The notes under the pieces were generated by a model. That model worked only from the letters and a program-made list of their open reading frames with translations, was not told the origin of the DNA and searched no databases. A DNA stretch of 50,251 nt. Origin: Clostridia bacterium. Lineage in GTDB: Bacteria; Bacillota; Clostridia; Oscillospirales; Acutalibacteraceae. Both the position numbers and the translations under genes were made by a program. The DNA lies in NCBI GenBank assembly GCA_017465465.1, contig JAFTWE010000030.1, positions 1-50,251 on the forward strand. The letters are read 5' to 3'. How positions within the stretch are numbered: position 1 is the stretch's first letter; every line of letters begins with the position of its first letter. Positions 32,468-42,769 of the stretch are shown one piece after another.

Positions 32468-33151
32468 ATGGGCCAGAAAATTAATCCAACCGGTTTAAGA
32501 ATCGGTGTTATCAAAAACTGGGAATCACGTTGGTACGCCAACAAAGGCACATTCGGCGACACACTCGTTGAAGACTATAACCTTCGTGAGTACCTTCTTG
32601 AAACTCTCGCTCCCGCCGGTGTACCAAAGGTTGAAATCGAAAGAGATGCAAACCGTGTATACATCAACATTCACTGCGCAAAGCCCGGCATGGTAATCGG
32701 CCGCGGCGGTTCAGAGATTGAAAAGCTCAAGGCAATTTGCGCTAAGAAGCTTGGCGGTGACAAGCAGGTTTCAATTAACATTATTGAAATCAAGCAGCCT
32801 GATCTCGATGCTCAGCTTGTAGCTGAAAACATCGCATCTCAGCTTGAAAGACGTATTTCTTTCCGTCGTGCTCTTAAGCAGTCTATCGGACGTGCAATGA
32901 AGCTCGGCGCAAAGGGTATCAAAACTCAGGTTTCAGGTCGTATCGGCGGCGCTGAAATCGCTCGTACAGAACAGTATCATGAAGGCACAATTCCGCTTCA
33001 GACAATTCGTGCTGACATCGACTACGGTTTTGCAGAAGCAAAAACAACTTACGGCCGTATAGGCGTTAAAGTTTGGGTTTACAAAGGAGAGGTTCTTCAT
33101 GACACCACAACTCGCAGACCCAGACGTCGCAGGGAAGGAGGAGCTAAATAA
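32468..33151 (+). CDS. rpsC: 30S ribosomal protein S3
   Basis: This 227-residue mRNA-entry protein carries a KH domain with [10 protein letters not shown] and helps unwind mRNA. It starts [13 protein letters not shown], preceded by GAGGAGG, and ends in an Arg-rich tail. An ORF starting at 32387 would add a frame inside rplV and is rejected. The stop overlaps the rplP start (TAATG). Confidence 0.98.
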   Translation: MGQKINPTGLRIGVIKNWESRWYANKGTFGDTLVEDYNLREYLLETLAPAGVPKVEIERDANRVYINIHCAKPGMVIGRGGSEIEKLKAICAKKLGGDKQVSINIIEIKQPDLDAQLVAENIASQLERRISFRRALKQSIGRAMKLGAKGIKTQVSGRIGGAEIARTEQYHEGTIPLQTIRADIDYGFAEAKTTYGRIGVKVWVYKGEVLHDTTTRRPRRRREGGAK

Positions 33152-33576
33152 TGCTGTTACCTAAGCGCGTTAAACACCGCAGAGTGCAGAGAGGCCGCCT
33201 TAAGGGTAAGGCAACCAGAGGTAATACAGTTACTAATGGTCAGTACGGTATTCAGGCTCTCGAACCTGCATGGATCACATCAAACCAGATTGAAGCAGCC
33301 CGTATTGCTATGACTCGTCATATCAAACGTGGTGGTAAAGTTTGGATTAAGATTTTCCCCGACAAGCCAATCACAGAGAAGCCCGCTGAAACTCGAATGG
33401 GTTCAGGTAAAGGTTCTCCCGAATATTGGGTTGCCGTTGTTAAGCCCGGCAGAGTTCTTTTTGAAATTGCCGGCGTTGATGAGGAACTTGCACGTGAGGC
33501 TCTTCGCCTTGCAGCTAACAAGCTCCCAATCAAATGCAAATTTGTTACTAAGGAAGAAACGGGTGGTGAGCAGTAA
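33151..33576 (+). CDS. rplP: 50S ribosomal protein L16
   Basis: This 141-residue protein sits near the A-site and contacts tRNA elbow regions. Signatures are [22 protein letters not shown]-like [40 protein letters not shown] and [18 protein letters not shown]. It begins within the TAATG overlap with rpsC and ends in the TAATG overlap with rpmC, so the three are translationally linked. Confidence 0.98.
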   Translation: MLLPKRVKHRRVQRGRLKGKATRGNTVTNGQYGIQALEPAWITSNQIEAARIAMTRHIKRGGKVWIKIFPDKPITEKPAETRMGSGKGSPEYWVAVVKPGRVLFEIAGVDEELAREALRLAANKLPIKCKFVTKEETGGEQ

Positions 33577-33779
33577 TGAAAGCTAGTGAAATCAGAAAGA
33601 TGTCCGCAGCTGAGCAGGAAGCAAAGCTTCACGATTTGAAGGACGAGCTCTTTAAACTGCGTTTCCAGCAGGCCATTAACCAGCTCGACAACCCAATGCG
33701 TATTAACGCCGTTAAAAAGGATATCGCAAGAATTAAGACTGTTCAGCGTGATATCGAACTTCACGGCGCTAATTCGTGA
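33576..33779 (+). CDS. rpmC: 50S ribosomal protein L29
   Basis: This 67-residue helical hairpin protein lies near the tunnel exit with L23. It contains LHDLKDELFKLRFQQAINQLDNPMRI split across its two helices and ends in the usual DIARIKT stretch. Its ATG overlaps the rplP stop. Length normal. Confidence 0.97.
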   Translation: MKASEIRKMSAAEQEAKLHDLKDELFKLRFQQAINQLDNPMRINAVKKDIARIKTVQRDIELHGANS

Positions 33780-33798
33780 GAAAGGGAGGTAGATTTTA

Positions 33799-34056
33799 AT
33801 GGAAAAAAGAAACCTCAGAAAAACTCGTGTAGGCATTGTTAGCAGCGACAAGATGGATAAGACTGTTGTTGTTTCAGTTAAGGATAAGGTAAAGCATCCT
33901 CTTTATAAGAAGATTATTAACCGTACCATTAAACTTAAAGCACACGATGAGAACAATGAATGCGGCATCGGTGACCGCGTACTTGTAATGGAAACTCGTC
34001 CTCTTTCAAAAGATAAGAGATGGCGCGTAGTAGAAATTATCGAGAAAGCCAAATAA
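33799..34056 (+). CDS. rpsQ: 30S ribosomal protein S17
   Basis: This 85-residue OB-fold protein binds 16S rRNA early in assembly. Signatures are [20 protein letters not shown] and [19 protein letters not shown], followed by [27 protein letters not shown] precedes the ATG. Confidence 0.98.
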   Translation: MEKRNLRKTRVGIVSSDKMDKTVVVSVKDKVKHPLYKKIINRTIKLKAHDENNECGIGDRVLVMETRPLSKDKRWRVVEIIEKAK

Positions 34057-34083
34057 TGGCGCAGGTGTAAGGAGGCCTATATT

Positions 34084-34452
34084 GTGATACAGCAAGAAAG
34101 TAACCTCAAAGTAGCTGACAACACGGGCGCTAAAGAGATCAGATGTATCCGCGTTCTCGGTGGCTCAGGCAGAAGATATGCTAACATCGGTGACGTAATC
34201 GTTGCTTCAGTTAAAAAAGCAACACCCGGTGGAGTTGTCAAAAAAGGTGAGGTAGTAAAAGCAGTAGTTGTTCGTTCAGCAAGCGGTGTTCGTCGTAACG
34301 ACGGCACATACATCCGCTTCGATGAGAACGCAGCTGTTATTATCAGAGAAGATAAAAATCCCAGAGGAACTCGTATTTTTGGACCGGTAGCAAGAGAGCT
34401 TCGTGAAAAAGATTTCACAAAGATCTTGTCACTCGCTCCCGAAGTACTTTAA
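34084..34452 (+). CDS. rplN: 50S ribosomal protein L14
   Basis: This 122-residue protein forms an intersubunit bridge and is the docking site of RsfS. The start is a GTG at 34084, preceded by AAGGAGG. Signatures are [18 protein letters not shown] and [19 protein letters not shown], split across the N-terminal barrel, and [15 protein letters not shown] at the end. The length matches exactly that of most bacteria. Confidence 0.98.
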   Translation: MIQQESNLKVADNTGAKEIRCIRVLGGSGRRYANIGDVIVASVKKATPGGVVKKGEVVKAVVVRSASGVRRNDGTYIRFDENAAVIIREDKNPRGTRIFGPVARELREKDFTKILSLAPEVL

Positions 34453-34468
34453 TCAGGGGGTGCAGAAG

Positions 34469-34795
34469 ATGAACAAAGTACACGTTAAGACTGGTGATAC
34501 AGTCGTAGTTATCAATGGTAAAAACCGTGGTGCAAGAGGTAAGGTGCTTCAGGTAAGCCCTTCTGAAGGCAAGGTTATCGTTGAAGGCATTAACATCGTA
34601 ACTAAGCATGTTAAGCCAAGAAAAATGGGTGAGCAGGGCGGCCTTCTTAAGGCAGAAAGTGCTCTCTACGCAGACAAAGTTCAGCTTGTTTGCCCCAAAT
34701 GCGGTCAGCCCACAAGAGTTGGCCACAAAGTAAATGCTAAAGGCAAGAAAGTCCGTGTTTGTAAGAAAGACGGCTGCCACGCAGAATTTGAATAA
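34469..34795 (+). CDS. rplX: 50S ribosomal protein L24
   Basis: This 108-residue assembly initiator of the 50S has a KOW motif ([12 protein letters not shown]). Its C-terminus carries C75, C78, C98 and C103 in CPKCGQ and CKKDGC, a zinc-ribbon form found in many Firmicutes. The ATG at 34469 follows GGGGGTG; an ORF start at 34403 lies inside rplN and is rejected. Confidence 0.97.
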   Translation: MNKVHVKTGDTVVVINGKNRGARGKVLQVSPSEGKVIVEGINIVTKHVKPRKMGEQGGLLKAESALYADKVQLVCPKCGQPTRVGHKVNAKGKKVRVCKKDGCHAEFE

Positions 34796-34810
34796 GGAGG
34801 AGCATGACAT

Positions 34811-35350
34811 ATGGCAAGATTAAAGGAAACTTATGTTAACGAAGTCGCACCGGCTTTGATGAAAAAGTTTGAATACAAGAGTGTCATGCAGATTCCTAAG
34901 CTTGATAAAATCGTTATCAACGTAGGCTGCGGCGAAGCAAGAGACAATCCAAAGGTTGTTGACGCTATCGTTAGCGATGTTCAGCAGATTACAGGTCAGA
35001 AGCCTGTTCTCTGTAAGGCAAAGAAGTCAGTTGCTAACTTCAAGCTTCGTGAAGGTATGACCATCGGTGTTAAAGTAACACTCCGTGGTGAGAGAATGTA
35101 TGAATTCCTTGACAGATTCTTCAATCTCGCACTTCCACGAGTAAGAGACTTCAGAGGTATCAACCCCAACTCTTTCGACGGTAGGGGTAACTACTCTATG
35201 GGTATCAAAGAGCAGTTGATTTTCCCTGAAATCGATTATGATAAGATTGACAAGGTAAGAGGCATGGACATTTGCTTCGTTACAACAGCTAATACAGACG
35301 AAGAAGCTCGTGAGTTACTCACACTTATGGGCGCTCCGTTCTCAAAGTAA
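34811..35350 (+). CDS. rplE: 50S ribosomal protein L5
   Basis: This 179-residue central-protuberance protein binds 5S rRNA and contacts the P-site tRNA. Signatures are [20 protein letters not shown], of which the latter part includes Lxx[18 protein letters not shown], and [25 protein letters not shown] lies before the ATG. Length 179 is standard. Confidence 0.98.
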   Translation: MARLKETYVNEVAPALMKKFEYKSVMQIPKLDKIVINVGCGEARDNPKVVDAIVSDVQQITGQKPVLCKAKKSVANFKLREGMTIGVKVTLRGERMYEFLDRFFNLALPRVRDFRGINPNSFDGRGNYSMGIKEQLIFPEIDYDKIDKVRGMDICFVTTANTDEEARELLTLMGAPFSK

Positions 35351-35362
35351 GGAGGTATTATT

Positions 35363-35548
35363 GTGGCCAAGACATCTATGAAAGTTAAGCAGGCAAGACC
35401 CGCTAAATATTCATCAAGACAGTACAACAGATGCAAAATCTGCGGCAGGCCTCATGCCTACCTCCGTAAGTACGGAGTATGCCGTATTTGCTTCAGGGAA
35501 CTTGCTCACGCAGGCCAGATTCCCGGAGTTAAAAAAGCTAGTTGGTAA
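35363..35548 (+). CDS. rpsZ: 30S ribosomal protein S14, zinc-binding type Z
   Basis: This 61-residue short S14 has C24-x2-C27-x12-C40-x2-C43 (CKICGR and CRICF), the zinc-binding form typical of Firmicutes. The long, zinc-free paralogue is not in this window. The start is a GTG at 35363 with TAAGGAGG upstream. The short form and the position between L5 and S8 are standard for the spc region. Confidence 0.97.
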   Translation: MAKTSMKVKQARPAKYSSRQYNRCKICGRPHAYLRKYGVCRICFRELAHAGQIPGVKKASW

Positions 35549-35578
35549 GAGAGCAGTTGCATAAAGGAGGTTGACGGT

Positions 35579-35977
35579 ATGCAGATTACTGATTCCATCG
35601 CCGACATGTTAACAAGAATCCGTAACGCAAGTTCGGCTAAACATGATTCGGTTAAGGTTCCCGCATCCAACATGAAGAAAGCGATTGCTCAGATTCTTGT
35701 TGATGAGGGTTATGTAAAAAGTTTTAAAGTTGAAGATGATGGCAAACAGGGCATGATTGAGATTGTTCTTAAATACGGTCCTAACAAGACATCAGCTATC
35801 ACAGGTTTACGCAGAGTTTCTAAGCCCGGCTTGCGTATCTATACAAATGTTGAGGATATGCCTAAGGTTATGAAAGGCCTTGGTATTGCAATCCTTTCAA
35901 CACCTAAGGGTATTTTGACTGATAAGGACGCTCGCAAGGCCAACGTAGGCGGCGAAGTTCTTGCATTCGTCTGGTAA
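35579..35977 (+). CDS. rpsH: 30S ribosomal protein S8
   Basis: This 132-residue protein binds the central domain of 16S rRNA; in E. coli it represses the spc operon through a site near rplE. Signatures are [18 protein letters not shown] and [27 protein letters not shown] lies ahead of the ATG. No obvious S8-like target was seen around rplE. Confidence 0.98.
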   Translation: MQITDSIADMLTRIRNASSAKHDSVKVPASNMKKAIAQILVDEGYVKSFKVEDDGKQGMIEIVLKYGPNKTSAITGLRRVSKPGLRIYTNVEDMPKVMKGLGIAILSTPKGILTDKDARKANVGGEVLAFVW

Positions 35978-35992
35978 GGAGGTGCTGTTAGA

Positions 35993-36547
35993 ATGTCACG
36001 TATAGGTAGATTACCGATTGCTATTCCTGCTGGTGTAGACGTAACAATCGACGGCAGCACTGTTACAGTTAAAGGTTCTAAAGGAACTCTTACCAGAACA
36101 GTGCACAGCAACATCACAGTTGCTAAAGAGGGCGAAACAGTAGTTGTTTCTCGTCCTGATGACAACAAGATGAACCGTTCTCTTCACGGTCTCACAAGAA
36201 CACTTGTTGCAAATATGATTCAGGGTTGTAACGAAGGTTACAGCAAAGAGCTTGACATCATCGGTATCGGTTACCGTGTTGCAGTTCAGGGCAGCGAGCT
36301 TCAGATGAACCTCGGCTTCTCTCATCCTGTTAACATGCAGATTCCCGAAGGACTTTCTGTTGAAGTTCTTGTTCCTGTATCACCCGCAAAAATCCGTATT
36401 TCCGGTCCTGACAAGCAGTTGGTAGGTCAGTTTGCCGCTAATATCCGCGAAAAGCGTCCTCCGGAGCCTTATAAGGGTAAGGGCATCAAGTATGTTGATG
36501 AAGTTATCCGTCGTAAAGAAGGTAAAGCCGGTAAGGGCGGCAAATAA
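35993..36547 (+). CDS. rplF: 50S ribosomal protein L6
   Basis: This 184-residue protein at the factor-binding site has two similar domains. Signatures are [36 protein letters not shown] and [24 protein letters not shown] lies before the ATG. The length is normal for Gram-positives. Confidence 0.98.
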   Translation: MSRIGRLPIAIPAGVDVTIDGSTVTVKGSKGTLTRTVHSNITVAKEGETVVVSRPDDNKMNRSLHGLTRTLVANMIQGCNEGYSKELDIIGIGYRVAVQGSELQMNLGFSHPVNMQIPEGLSVEVLVPVSPAKIRISGPDKQLVGQFAANIREKRPPEPYKGKGIKYVDEVIRRKEGKAGKGGK

Positions 36548-36574
36548 GAGTCTAAATGAAGGAGTGAAACACTT

Positions 36575-36934
36575 ATGGTTAGCAGACCTGATAGTAATAA
36601 GGCAAGAATCAAGCGCCACACAAGAGTTCGTGGTAAGATTTCAGGCACAGCTGAGTGCCCTCGCCTTAATGTATTCCGCTCTCTCAAGCACATCTACGCT
36701 CAGTTAATTGATGATGTACAGGGTGTTACCCTTGTATCTGCTTCAACTGTAGAAAAGGACTTCGAGGAGTACGGCGGAAACAAAACCGCAGCTCACAAAG
36801 TGGGCGAATTATTGGCAAAGAGAGCCGCTGAAAAAGACATCACAGAATGTGTTTTTGACCGTGGCGGTTACATTTATCACGGCCGTGTGCAAGAGCTGGC
36901 CGAAGGCGCCCGTGAGGGTGGCCTCAAGTTCTAA
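36575..36934 (+). CDS. rplR: 50S ribosomal protein L18
   Basis: This 119-residue 5S rRNA-binding protein of the central protuberance contains [20 protein letters not shown] and [18 protein letters not shown], and ends in [29 protein letters not shown] lies before the ATG at 36575. Length normal. Confidence 0.98.
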   Translation: MVSRPDSNKARIKRHTRVRGKISGTAECPRLNVFRSLKHIYAQLIDDVQGVTLVSASTVEKDFEEYGGNKTAAHKVGELLAKRAAEKDITECVFDRGGYIYHGRVQELAEGAREGGLKF

Positions 36935-36951
36935 GTAAGGAGGAATTACTT

Positions 36952-37452
36952 TTGGCTAAGATTGATGCATCGGCTATGGAGCTTCAGGAAAGAGTAGTTG
37001 CCATCAACAGAGTTTCCAAAACAGTAAAGGGCGGTCGTATCTACAAGTTCGCAGCTCTCGTTGTTGTTGGCGATGGTAACGGCACAGTTGGTTTTGGTAT
37101 GGGTAAGTCAGGCGAAGTTCCTGACGCTATCCGCAAAGGCATTGAAGATGCAAAGAAAAATCTTATCAAGGTTTCACTTAAGGGCACAACAATCCCTCAC
37201 GAAATCATTGGTAAGTTCGGCGCAGGTGTTGTTCTTCTTAAACCGGCAGCACCCGGTACCGGCGTTATCGCAGGCGGCCCGGTTCGTGCCGTTGTTGAAA
37301 CAGTAGGTATCAAGGACATCCGTTCTAAGGCACTTCGTTCCAACAATCCCTGCAATGTAGTAAGAGCTACTATCGACGGACTTTCAAAGCTTCGTAACAT
37401 TGACGAAGTTTCAGCAGTTCGCGACAGATCAGCTAAAGAAATTTTAGGTTAA
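36952..37452 (+). CDS. rpsE: 30S ribosomal protein S5
   Basis: This 166-residue decoding-fidelity protein is a target of spectinomycin resistance and ram mutations. It starts at a TTG (36952) after AAGGAGG. Signatures are [36 protein letters not shown], and [19 protein letters not shown]. The TTG start is unusual for so highly expressed a gene, but no ATG or GTG fits. Confidence 0.97.
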   Translation: MAKIDASAMELQERVVAINRVSKTVKGGRIYKFAALVVVGDGNGTVGFGMGKSGEVPDAIRKGIEDAKKNLIKVSLKGTTIPHEIIGKFGAGVVLLKPAAPGTGVIAGGPVRAVVETVGIKDIRSKALRSNNPCNVVRATIDGLSKLRNIDEVSAVRDRSAKEILG

Positions 37453-37466
37453 GGAGGGTGGACACA

Positions 37467-37646
37467 ATGGCAAAAGTTCAGGTTAAACTTGTAAAAAGCT
37501 TAATCGGCAGCAAGAAAGATCAGATTGCCACCGCCCATGCACTTGGTCTTCATAAAATCGGTGATGTTTCGGTTCAGCCCGAAAATCCCCAGACCTTAGG
37601 TAAGGTGAAGAAGATTGCTCACCTTATCCAGGTTAGCGAAGCATAA
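37467..37646 (+). CDS. rpmD: 50S ribosomal protein L30
   Basis: This 59-residue protein is of the short bacterial type (VQVKLVKSLIGSKKDQIATA and a C-terminal NPQTLGKVKKIAHLIQV). The ATG at 37467 is preceded by AAGGAGGGTGG; the GTG at 37458 lies inside that site. Present in Firmicutes but missing from some other lineages. Confidence 0.96.
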   Translation: MAKVQVKLVKSLIGSKKDQIATAHALGLHKIGDVSVQPENPQTLGKVKKIAHLIQVSEA

Positions 37647-37663
37647 GCAAGGAGGTGCGAAGT

Positions 37664-38107
37664 ATGAAGTTGCACGAACTTTCACCGGCAGCTGGCTCAA
37701 CAAAAGAGCGCAAGCGTATCGGTAGAGGTGCAGGTTCCGGTCAGGGTAAGACCGCTGGTAAAGGTCACAAGGGTCAGAAAGCCCGTGCCGGTAGAGGTAT
37801 GCGTCCCGGATTTGAAGGCGGTCAGATGCCTTTGCAGAGACGAGTTCCTAAGAGAGGCTTCAACAACATTTTCCGTGATGTAGTTGTTACAGTTAATGTT
37901 TCTGACCTCGAAGCAAGATTTGACAACGGTGCTGTTGTTGATGTTGCTGCTCTTAAAGACGCAGGTCTCGTTAAAAATTACTTTGATTCTGTTAAGGTTC
38001 TCGGTAACGGTGAAATCACCAAGAGCCTTGAGGTTAAGGTAAATGCTTATTCTGAGTCTGCCAAACAGAAGATTGAGGCAGCCGGAGGAAAGGCCGAGGT
38101 GATTTAA
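37664..38107 (+). CDS. rplO: 50S ribosomal protein L15
   Basis: This 147-residue late-assembly protein has the Gly/Arg/Lys-rich N-terminus (GRGAGSGQGKTAGKGHKG) and a core LEARFDNGAVVDVAALKDAG. The ATG at 37664 follows AAGGAGG; a GTG at 37655 is within the site. It ends 2 bp before secY, as is usual for the rplO-secY pair. Confidence 0.97.
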   Translation: MKLHELSPAAGSTKERKRIGRGAGSGQGKTAGKGHKGQKARAGRGMRPGFEGGQMPLQRRVPKRGFNNIFRDVVVTVNVSDLEARFDNGAVVDVAALKDAGLVKNYFDSVKVLGNGEITKSLEVKVNAYSESAKQKIEAAGGKAEVI

Positions 38108-38108
38108 C

Positions 38109-39452
38109 ATGTTTCAGACATTTGCTAATGCATGGAAAATCCCCGAACTCAGAAAAAAGATTTTATTCACAGCTTTAATTCTTTTAGTTTTCAGAATTGG
38201 TTCAGCTATTCCCGTTCCTTTCATTAACGTTGGCGAAAACGGTATTTTCGACTTTGCTAACGACCCCACAATGCAGGGCACATTTATGGAATATCTGACA
38301 ATGATGACAGGTAACGCTTTTAACTACGGTACAATTTTCGCAATGTCAATTACACCGTATATTAACAGCTCCATCATCATGCAGTTGCTCACCGTTGCAA
38401 TTCCTCCTCTTGAGAGACTTGCTAAAGACGGTGAAGAGGGCAGAAAAAAGATTGCTTCAATCACAAGATTTGTTACAATCGCTCTTGCTCTTCTTCAGAG
38501 TACTGCTTATTACTTCTACATCAGAGGTAATAATCTCTTGCTCGGCAATGCTGACGGCGCAGCCTTCACAGGCTTTGCTGCAGTGTTCCAGGCAGTTATC
38601 ATAATTCTCTGCTTCACAGCCGGTACAGCCCTTCTTATGTGGCTCGGCGAGCAGATTAATGCAAACGGTATCGGCAACGGTATTTCACTTATCCTTTTCA
38701 CAGGTATCGTGTCAAGAATCCCCACACTCGTTGCTCAGCTCTTCTCAGCTGACGGCGGCTACTTCACAAGAGGCGGCGTTTGGGCTGTTCTTTCAGTTGC
38801 TGTTGTTATTGTTCTTCTTCTTATGATTGCTTACATCGTATGGATGGACAATGCAGAGCGCCGTATTCCGGTACAGTATGCAAAGAGAGTTGTAGGCCGT
38901 AAGATGTACGGTGGCCAGAGCACTCATATTCCGATTAAGGTTAATATGTCAGGTGTTATGCCCATCATCTTCGCAAGCTCAATTCTTTCACTTCCTCCAA
39001 CAATTAACCTTTTCGTTAATGCTAAGGAAGGAACAGGCCTTGCAACATTCTTCAACATTTTCACAAGCTCACACTGGGCTTACGGAATTATGTATTTCTT
39101 CATGATTCTCTTCTTTGCTTACTTCTATGCAAGCATTCAGTACAATCCTGTTGAAATGGCAAACAACATCCGTAAAAACAGCGGTGCTATCCCGGGTATC
39201 CGTCCCGGTAAGCCCACATCTGATTACATCAAGAAAATTTTGTCAAGAATCACTTTGCTTGGTGCATTGCTTCTCAGCGTTGTTGCTCTTTTCCCAATCC
39301 TGTTCCAGCAGATTACAAAAGTATGCGGCTACGAAATGGCAATTTCACTCGGAGGTACATCAATCATCATTCTTGTTGGTGTAGCTCTTGAAACAGTTAA
39401 GCAGCTCGAATCACAGATGATGATGCGTCACTACAAGGGATTCCTTGATTAA
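38109..39452 (+). CDS. secY: Preprotein translocase channel subunit SecY
   Basis: This 447-residue channel subunit of the Sec translocon has ten membrane helices. Recognised features are the N-terminal helix (AWKIPELRKKILFTALILL), the signature stretch SITPYINSSIIMQLL near helix 2, PPLERLAKDGEEGRKKI, and the cytoplasmic C5-loop around GIRPGKPTSDYI. It begins 2 bp after rplO and ends 16 bp before adk. Length normal. Confidence 0.97.
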   Translation: MFQTFANAWKIPELRKKILFTALILLVFRIGSAIPVPFINVGENGIFDFANDPTMQGTFMEYLTMMTGNAFNYGTIFAMSITPYINSSIIMQLLTVAIPPLERLAKDGEEGRKKIASITRFVTIALALLQSTAYYFYIRGNNLLLGNADGAAFTGFAAVFQAVIIILCFTAGTALLMWLGEQINANGIGNGISLILFTGIVSRIPTLVAQLFSADGGYFTRGGVWAVLSVAVVIVLLLMIAYIVWMDNAERRIPVQYAKRVVGRKMYGGQSTHIPIKVNMSGVMPIIFASSILSLPPTINLFVNAKEGTGLATFFNIFTSSHWAYGIMYFFMILFFAYFYASIQYNPVEMANNIRKNSGAIPGIRPGKPTSDYIKKILSRITLLGALLLSVVALFPILFQQITKVCGYEMAISLGGTSIIILVGVALETVKQLESQMMMRHYKGFLD

Positions 39453-39467
39453 TCGGAGGACGAGAAT

Positions 39468-40100
39468 ATGAATTTAATTCTTCTCGGTGCACCGGGTGCA
39501 GGTAAAGGCACACAGGCAGAGGTTATCTGCGATAAGCTTTCAATCCCTGCAATTTCAACCGGTAACATCATCCGTGAAGCTCTTGCAAAGGGCACGGAGA
39601 TGGGCGTTAAAGCCAAATCATACATCGACGCAGGTCAGCTTGTTCCTGATGAAGTAGTTATCGGAATCATTAAAGAAAGACTTGCTAAAGATGATTGCCA
39701 GAAAGGATTTATCCTTGACGGTTTCCCAAGAACAATTCCTCAGGCAGAAGCTCTTGATGCAATGGGCATTGTCATTGACAAGGTTATTGACATCGAAGTT
39801 CCTGATGAGAAAATTATTAAAAGAATGTCCGGCAGACGTGTTTGCTCAAAGTGCGGTGCTTCTTATCATCTTGAATATAAGAAACCTGCTAAAGACGGCG
39901 TATGCAATGTTTGCGAAGGCGAGCTCATCCAGCGTAAGGATGACCACCCGGACACAGTTCTTGACAGACTCAATGTTTATCACGAACAGACTGAGCCTCT
40001 CAAGGATTACTACTCAAAAGCAGGCTTGCTTAAGGTAGTTGAAGGCCAGGAGGAGGTTGCTGATACAACAGTACTCACTCTCAAGGCATTGGAGGATTAA
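39468..40100 (+). CDS. adk: Adenylate kinase
   Basis: This 210-residue enzyme catalyses ATP + AMP to 2 ADP. The P-loop is GAPGAGKGT (7-15), the AMP site includes STGNIIREA, and FILDGFPRT is conserved. The LID carries a zinc site, C126, C129, C146, C149 (CSKCG and CNVCE), typical of Gram-positive enzymes. CGGAGGAC lies before the ATG. It sits in its usual position after secY. Confidence 0.97.
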   Translation: MNLILLGAPGAGKGTQAEVICDKLSIPAISTGNIIREALAKGTEMGVKAKSYIDAGQLVPDEVVIGIIKERLAKDDCQKGFILDGFPRTIPQAEALDAMGIVIDKVIDIEVPDEKIIKRMSGRRVCSKCGASYHLEYKKPAKDGVCNVCEGELIQRKDDHPDTVLDRLNVYHEQTEPLKDYYSKAGLLKVVEGQEEVADTTVLTLKALED

Positions 40101-40102
40101 GC

Positions 40103-40852
40103 ATGATAGTGCTCAAAACGAATCACGAGTTAGCGCTGATGCGCGAAGCGTGTGTTATATCGGCAGGAGCATTAAAATTAGCGGGGGAGGCAGTCGAGCC
40201 CGGTGTAACAACAGCCGAAATCGACAAAATCGCCTTTGATTACATTACCAAGTGTGGCGCAGAGCCAAACTTCCTTGGTTACGGTGGTTTCCCCGCTACC
40301 GCATGCATTTCCATAAACGATGAGGTCATTCACGGAATTCCGAGTAAAGACCGCGTTATTAAAGCAGGCGACATTGTCAGCATTGACCTTGGAGCTAAAT
40401 TGAACGGATTTAACGGTGACAATGCTGCTACTTTCGCAGCGGGGGATATCTCTCCCGAAGCGAAGCGGCTGTGCGACACAACCAGAGAAAGCCTTTATGT
40501 AGGCATTCAGAAGGCTGTTGCAGGCGGCAGAGTCGGTGATATCGGTTCAGCTGTCGCGGCTTATTGCGAGGAAAGAGGCTTTTCCGTTGTTCGTGAGTAT
40601 GTTGGTCACGGCGTCGGCAAAAACCTTCACGAAGACCCCAGTGTCCCGAATTACGGCACTCCCGGAAGAGGTGTGCGACTGTTACCGGGTATGACAATTG
40701 CCATTGAGCCTATGATAAATATGGGCAAAGCAGGAGTTAAAACATTATCCGATGGTTGGACAGTTAAAACCAAAGACGGTTCACTGTCAGCACACTTTGA
40801 ACACACGGTGGCTATTACACCGGACGGGCCGGTTATACTGACCCAGATTTGA
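40103..40852 (+). CDS. map: Methionine aminopeptidase, type I
   Basis: This 249-residue enzyme removes the initiator methionine from nascent proteins. The substrate histidine H77 and the five metal ligands D95, D106, H169, E202 and E233 are all present, in [34 protein letters not shown] and HFEHTVAI. The ATG at 40103 starts 2 bp after the adk stop, with GGAGG inside the adk end. Confidence 0.97.
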   Translation: MIVLKTNHELALMREACVISAGALKLAGEAVEPGVTTAEIDKIAFDYITKCGAEPNFLGYGGFPATACISINDEVIHGIPSKDRVIKAGDIVSIDLGAKLNGFNGDNAATFAAGDISPEAKRLCDTTRESLYVGIQKAVAGGRVGDIGSAVAAYCEERGFSVVREYVGHGVGKNLHEDPSVPNYGTPGRGVRLLPGMTIAIEPMINMGKAGVKTLSDGWTVKTKDGSLSAHFEHTVAITPDGPVILTQI

Positions 40853-40865
40853 GGAGGAGAAAGCA

Positions 40866-41084
40866 ATGTCAAAACAGGATATGCTTGAACTTGAAGGCGT
40901 AGTAATCGAAGCATTACCAAACGCAACATTTCAGGTTGAGTTGGAAAACGGACACAAAATTTTAGCCCACATCTCAGGCAAGCTTCGTATGAATTACATC
41001 CGAATTCTTCCCGGAGATAAGGTAACGGTTGAGGTTTCACCCTATGACCTTACCAGAGGGCGCATCACATGGCGTTCCAAATAA
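40866..41084 (+). CDS. infA: Translation initiation factor IF-1
   Basis: This 72-residue OB-fold protein occupies the ribosomal A-site during initiation. It shows [38 protein letters not shown] and the terminal [11 protein letters not shown], near identical to Firmicute IF-1. GAGGAGG lies before the ATG. Confidence 0.98.
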   Translation: MSKQDMLELEGVVIEALPNATFQVELENGHKILAHISGKLRMNYIRILPGDKVTVEVSPYDLTRGRITWRSK

Positions 41085-41131
41085 ACGCTTACAGAAATTA
41101 ACAGGCTAATTTTTAAGGAGGGCATTCTAAT

Positions 41132-41245
41132 ATGAAAGTCAGACCTTCTGTAAAGAAAATTTGCGAGAAGTGCAAGATCATTAAGCGCAAGGGAAAAATC
41201 ATGGTTATCTGTGAGAATCCTAAGCACAAACAGCGTCAGGGTTAA
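41132..41245 (+). CDS. rpmJ: 50S ribosomal protein L36
   Basis: This 37-residue protein is too short for most ORF scans. It starts [14 protein letters not shown] after TAAGGAGGG and has the zinc ligands C11, C14, C27 and H32, the zinc-binding form. It lies between infA and rpsM as in other Firmicutes, and its length is standard. Confidence 0.97.
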   Translation: MKVRPSVKKICEKCKIIKRKGKIMVICENPKHKQRQG

Positions 41246-41282
41246 TCCGACGCAAACCATTCAATGGAGGTGCAACTGACAA

Positions 41283-41651
41283 ATGGCGCGTATATCAGGT
41301 GTTGACCTTCCCAGAGAGAAGAGAGTTGAAATCGCTCTTACTTATATCTTTGGTATAGGTCGTAAGACTGCTAGCGACATTATAGCAGCTACAGGTATCA
41401 ATCCCGATACAAGAGTTAAGGATTTATCTGAAGAAGATGTTTCAAAATTGCGTGAGTACATCGACCACAACGTTAAAGTGGAAGGTGACCTTCGCAGAGA
41501 GACCGCATTCGATATTAAGAGACTTATCGAAATCGGTTGTTATCGCGGTGTTCGTCATCGCAAGGGCCTGCCCGTAAGAGGACAGCGTTCTAAAACAAAC
41601 GCCCGTACACGCAAAGGTCCTAAAAAGACTATTGCTAACAAGAAGAAATAA
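41283..41651 (+). CDS. rpsM: 30S ribosomal protein S13
   Basis: This 122-residue 30S head protein bridges to the 50S. Signatures are [20 protein letters not shown] (20 residues), [10 protein letters not shown], and the C-terminal [27 protein letters not shown] lies ahead of the ATG. Length standard. Confidence 0.98.
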   Translation: MARISGVDLPREKRVEIALTYIFGIGRKTASDIIAATGINPDTRVKDLSEEDVSKLREYIDHNVKVEGDLRRETAFDIKRLIEIGCYRGVRHRKGLPVRGQRSKTNARTRKGPKKTIANKKK

Positions 41652-41666
41652 TAAGGAGGTAGAATT

Positions 41667-42074
41667 ATGGCACCTAAGGGTTCCGCTAAAAAAGGCACTG
41701 CAACACGCAGACGCCGTGAGCGTAAAAACATCGAGCGCGGAGCAGCTCATATTCAATCCACCTTCAACAACACAATTGTTACTATTACCGACACTCAGGG
41801 CAACGCAGTTTCATGGGCAAGCGCCGGTGAAATGGGCTTCAGAGGCTCTAAGAAGTCAACTCCCTTCGCAGCTCAGACAGCTGCTGAGGTTGCAGCAAAG
41901 GCTGCTATCGAACACGGTATGAAAACAGTTGAGGTTTACGTAAAAGGCCCGGGCGCAGGTCGTGAAGCCGCAATCAGAGCTTTGCAGACAGCAGGTTTGG
42001 ATGTAACAATGATTAAAGACGTTACTCCCATTCCTCACAATGGCTGCCGTCCGCCTAAGAGAAGGCGCGTATAA
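41667..42074 (+). CDS. rpsK: 30S ribosomal protein S11
   Basis: This 135-residue platform protein lines the mRNA exit channel. Signatures are [20 protein letters not shown] (20 residues), [20 protein letters not shown] and [10 protein letters not shown] at the C-terminus. TAAGGAGG lies before the ATG. Length within the usual range. Confidence 0.98.
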   Translation: MAPKGSAKKGTATRRRRERKNIERGAAHIQSTFNNTIVTITDTQGNAVSWASAGEMGFRGSKKSTPFAAQTAAEVAAKAAIEHGMKTVEVYVKGPGAGREAAIRALQTAGLDVTMIKDVTPIPHNGCRPPKRRRV

Positions 42075-42101
42075 ACCTATAATTTCAGGAGGTGTAACTA
42101 C

Positions 42102-42725
42102 ATGGCAAGATATACCGGTGCGGTTTGTAAATTATGCCGCCGTGAGGGTAAGAAACTTTTCCTTAAAGGTGAAAGATGCTACACACAGAAATGTGCTCTT
42201 GAGCGTCGTTCTTATGCTCCCGGTCAGCATGGCCAGAGCCGCAAAAAGACATCGGAATATGGTATGCAGCTTCGTGCTAAACAGCAGGCAAGACGCTACT
42301 ACGGCATTAACGAAAGCCAGTTCCGTAAATATTTCGCAATGGCAGAGCGTAAGCAGGGTAAGACAGGTGAAAACCTTCTCAGAATCTGCGAAAGCCGCCT
42401 TGACAACATTGTTTACCTTTTGGGCTGGGCAAGCTCCCGTGCAGAAGGCAGACAGCTTGTAACACACAATCATTACCTTGTAAACGGCAAGAAGGTTAAC
42501 ATTCCTTCAATCCTTCTCAGAGCAGGTGACGTAATCACCGTAAAAGAAGGCAGCCGTGACAGTGAAAAAATCAAAGCTGTACTCGAAACAAACGGTTCTC
42601 GTCCTGTTCCGCAGTGGCTTGATAAAACATCAAACTACGAAGCAAAGGTTGTAAATCTTCCGGAACGCGACCAGATCGCAACTCCAGTAGAAGAACAGCT
42701 TATCGTTGAGTTCTATTCAAAATAA
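42102..42725 (+). CDS. rpsD: 30S ribosomal protein S4
   Basis: This 207-residue 16S rRNA assembly initiator carries the zinc form: C9, C12, C26 and C31 in the N-terminus. It contains [20 protein letters not shown], the S4-type RNA-binding domain ([20 protein letters not shown]) and the C-terminal [21 protein letters not shown] lies before the ATG. In Bacillus S4 represses its own gene; the alpha-operon position is ancestral. Confidence 0.98.
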   Translation: MARYTGAVCKLCRREGKKLFLKGERCYTQKCALERRSYAPGQHGQSRKKTSEYGMQLRAKQQARRYYGINESQFRKYFAMAERKQGKTGENLLRICESRLDNIVYLLGWASSRAEGRQLVTHNHYLVNGKKVNIPSILLRAGDVITVKEGSRDSEKIKAVLETNGSRPVPQWLDKTSNYEAKVVNLPERDQIATPVEEQLIVEFYSK

Positions 42726-42769
42726 TAATTACTAAGCAGTTTTGCTGTAAATTACAAGGAGGGTTTTGA

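Noticed and set aside
33318..33851. 177-codon frame antisense to rplP, rpmC and rpsQ
   Set aside because: It lies opposite three highly conserved ribosomal genes, with no ribosome binding site; a composition shadow.
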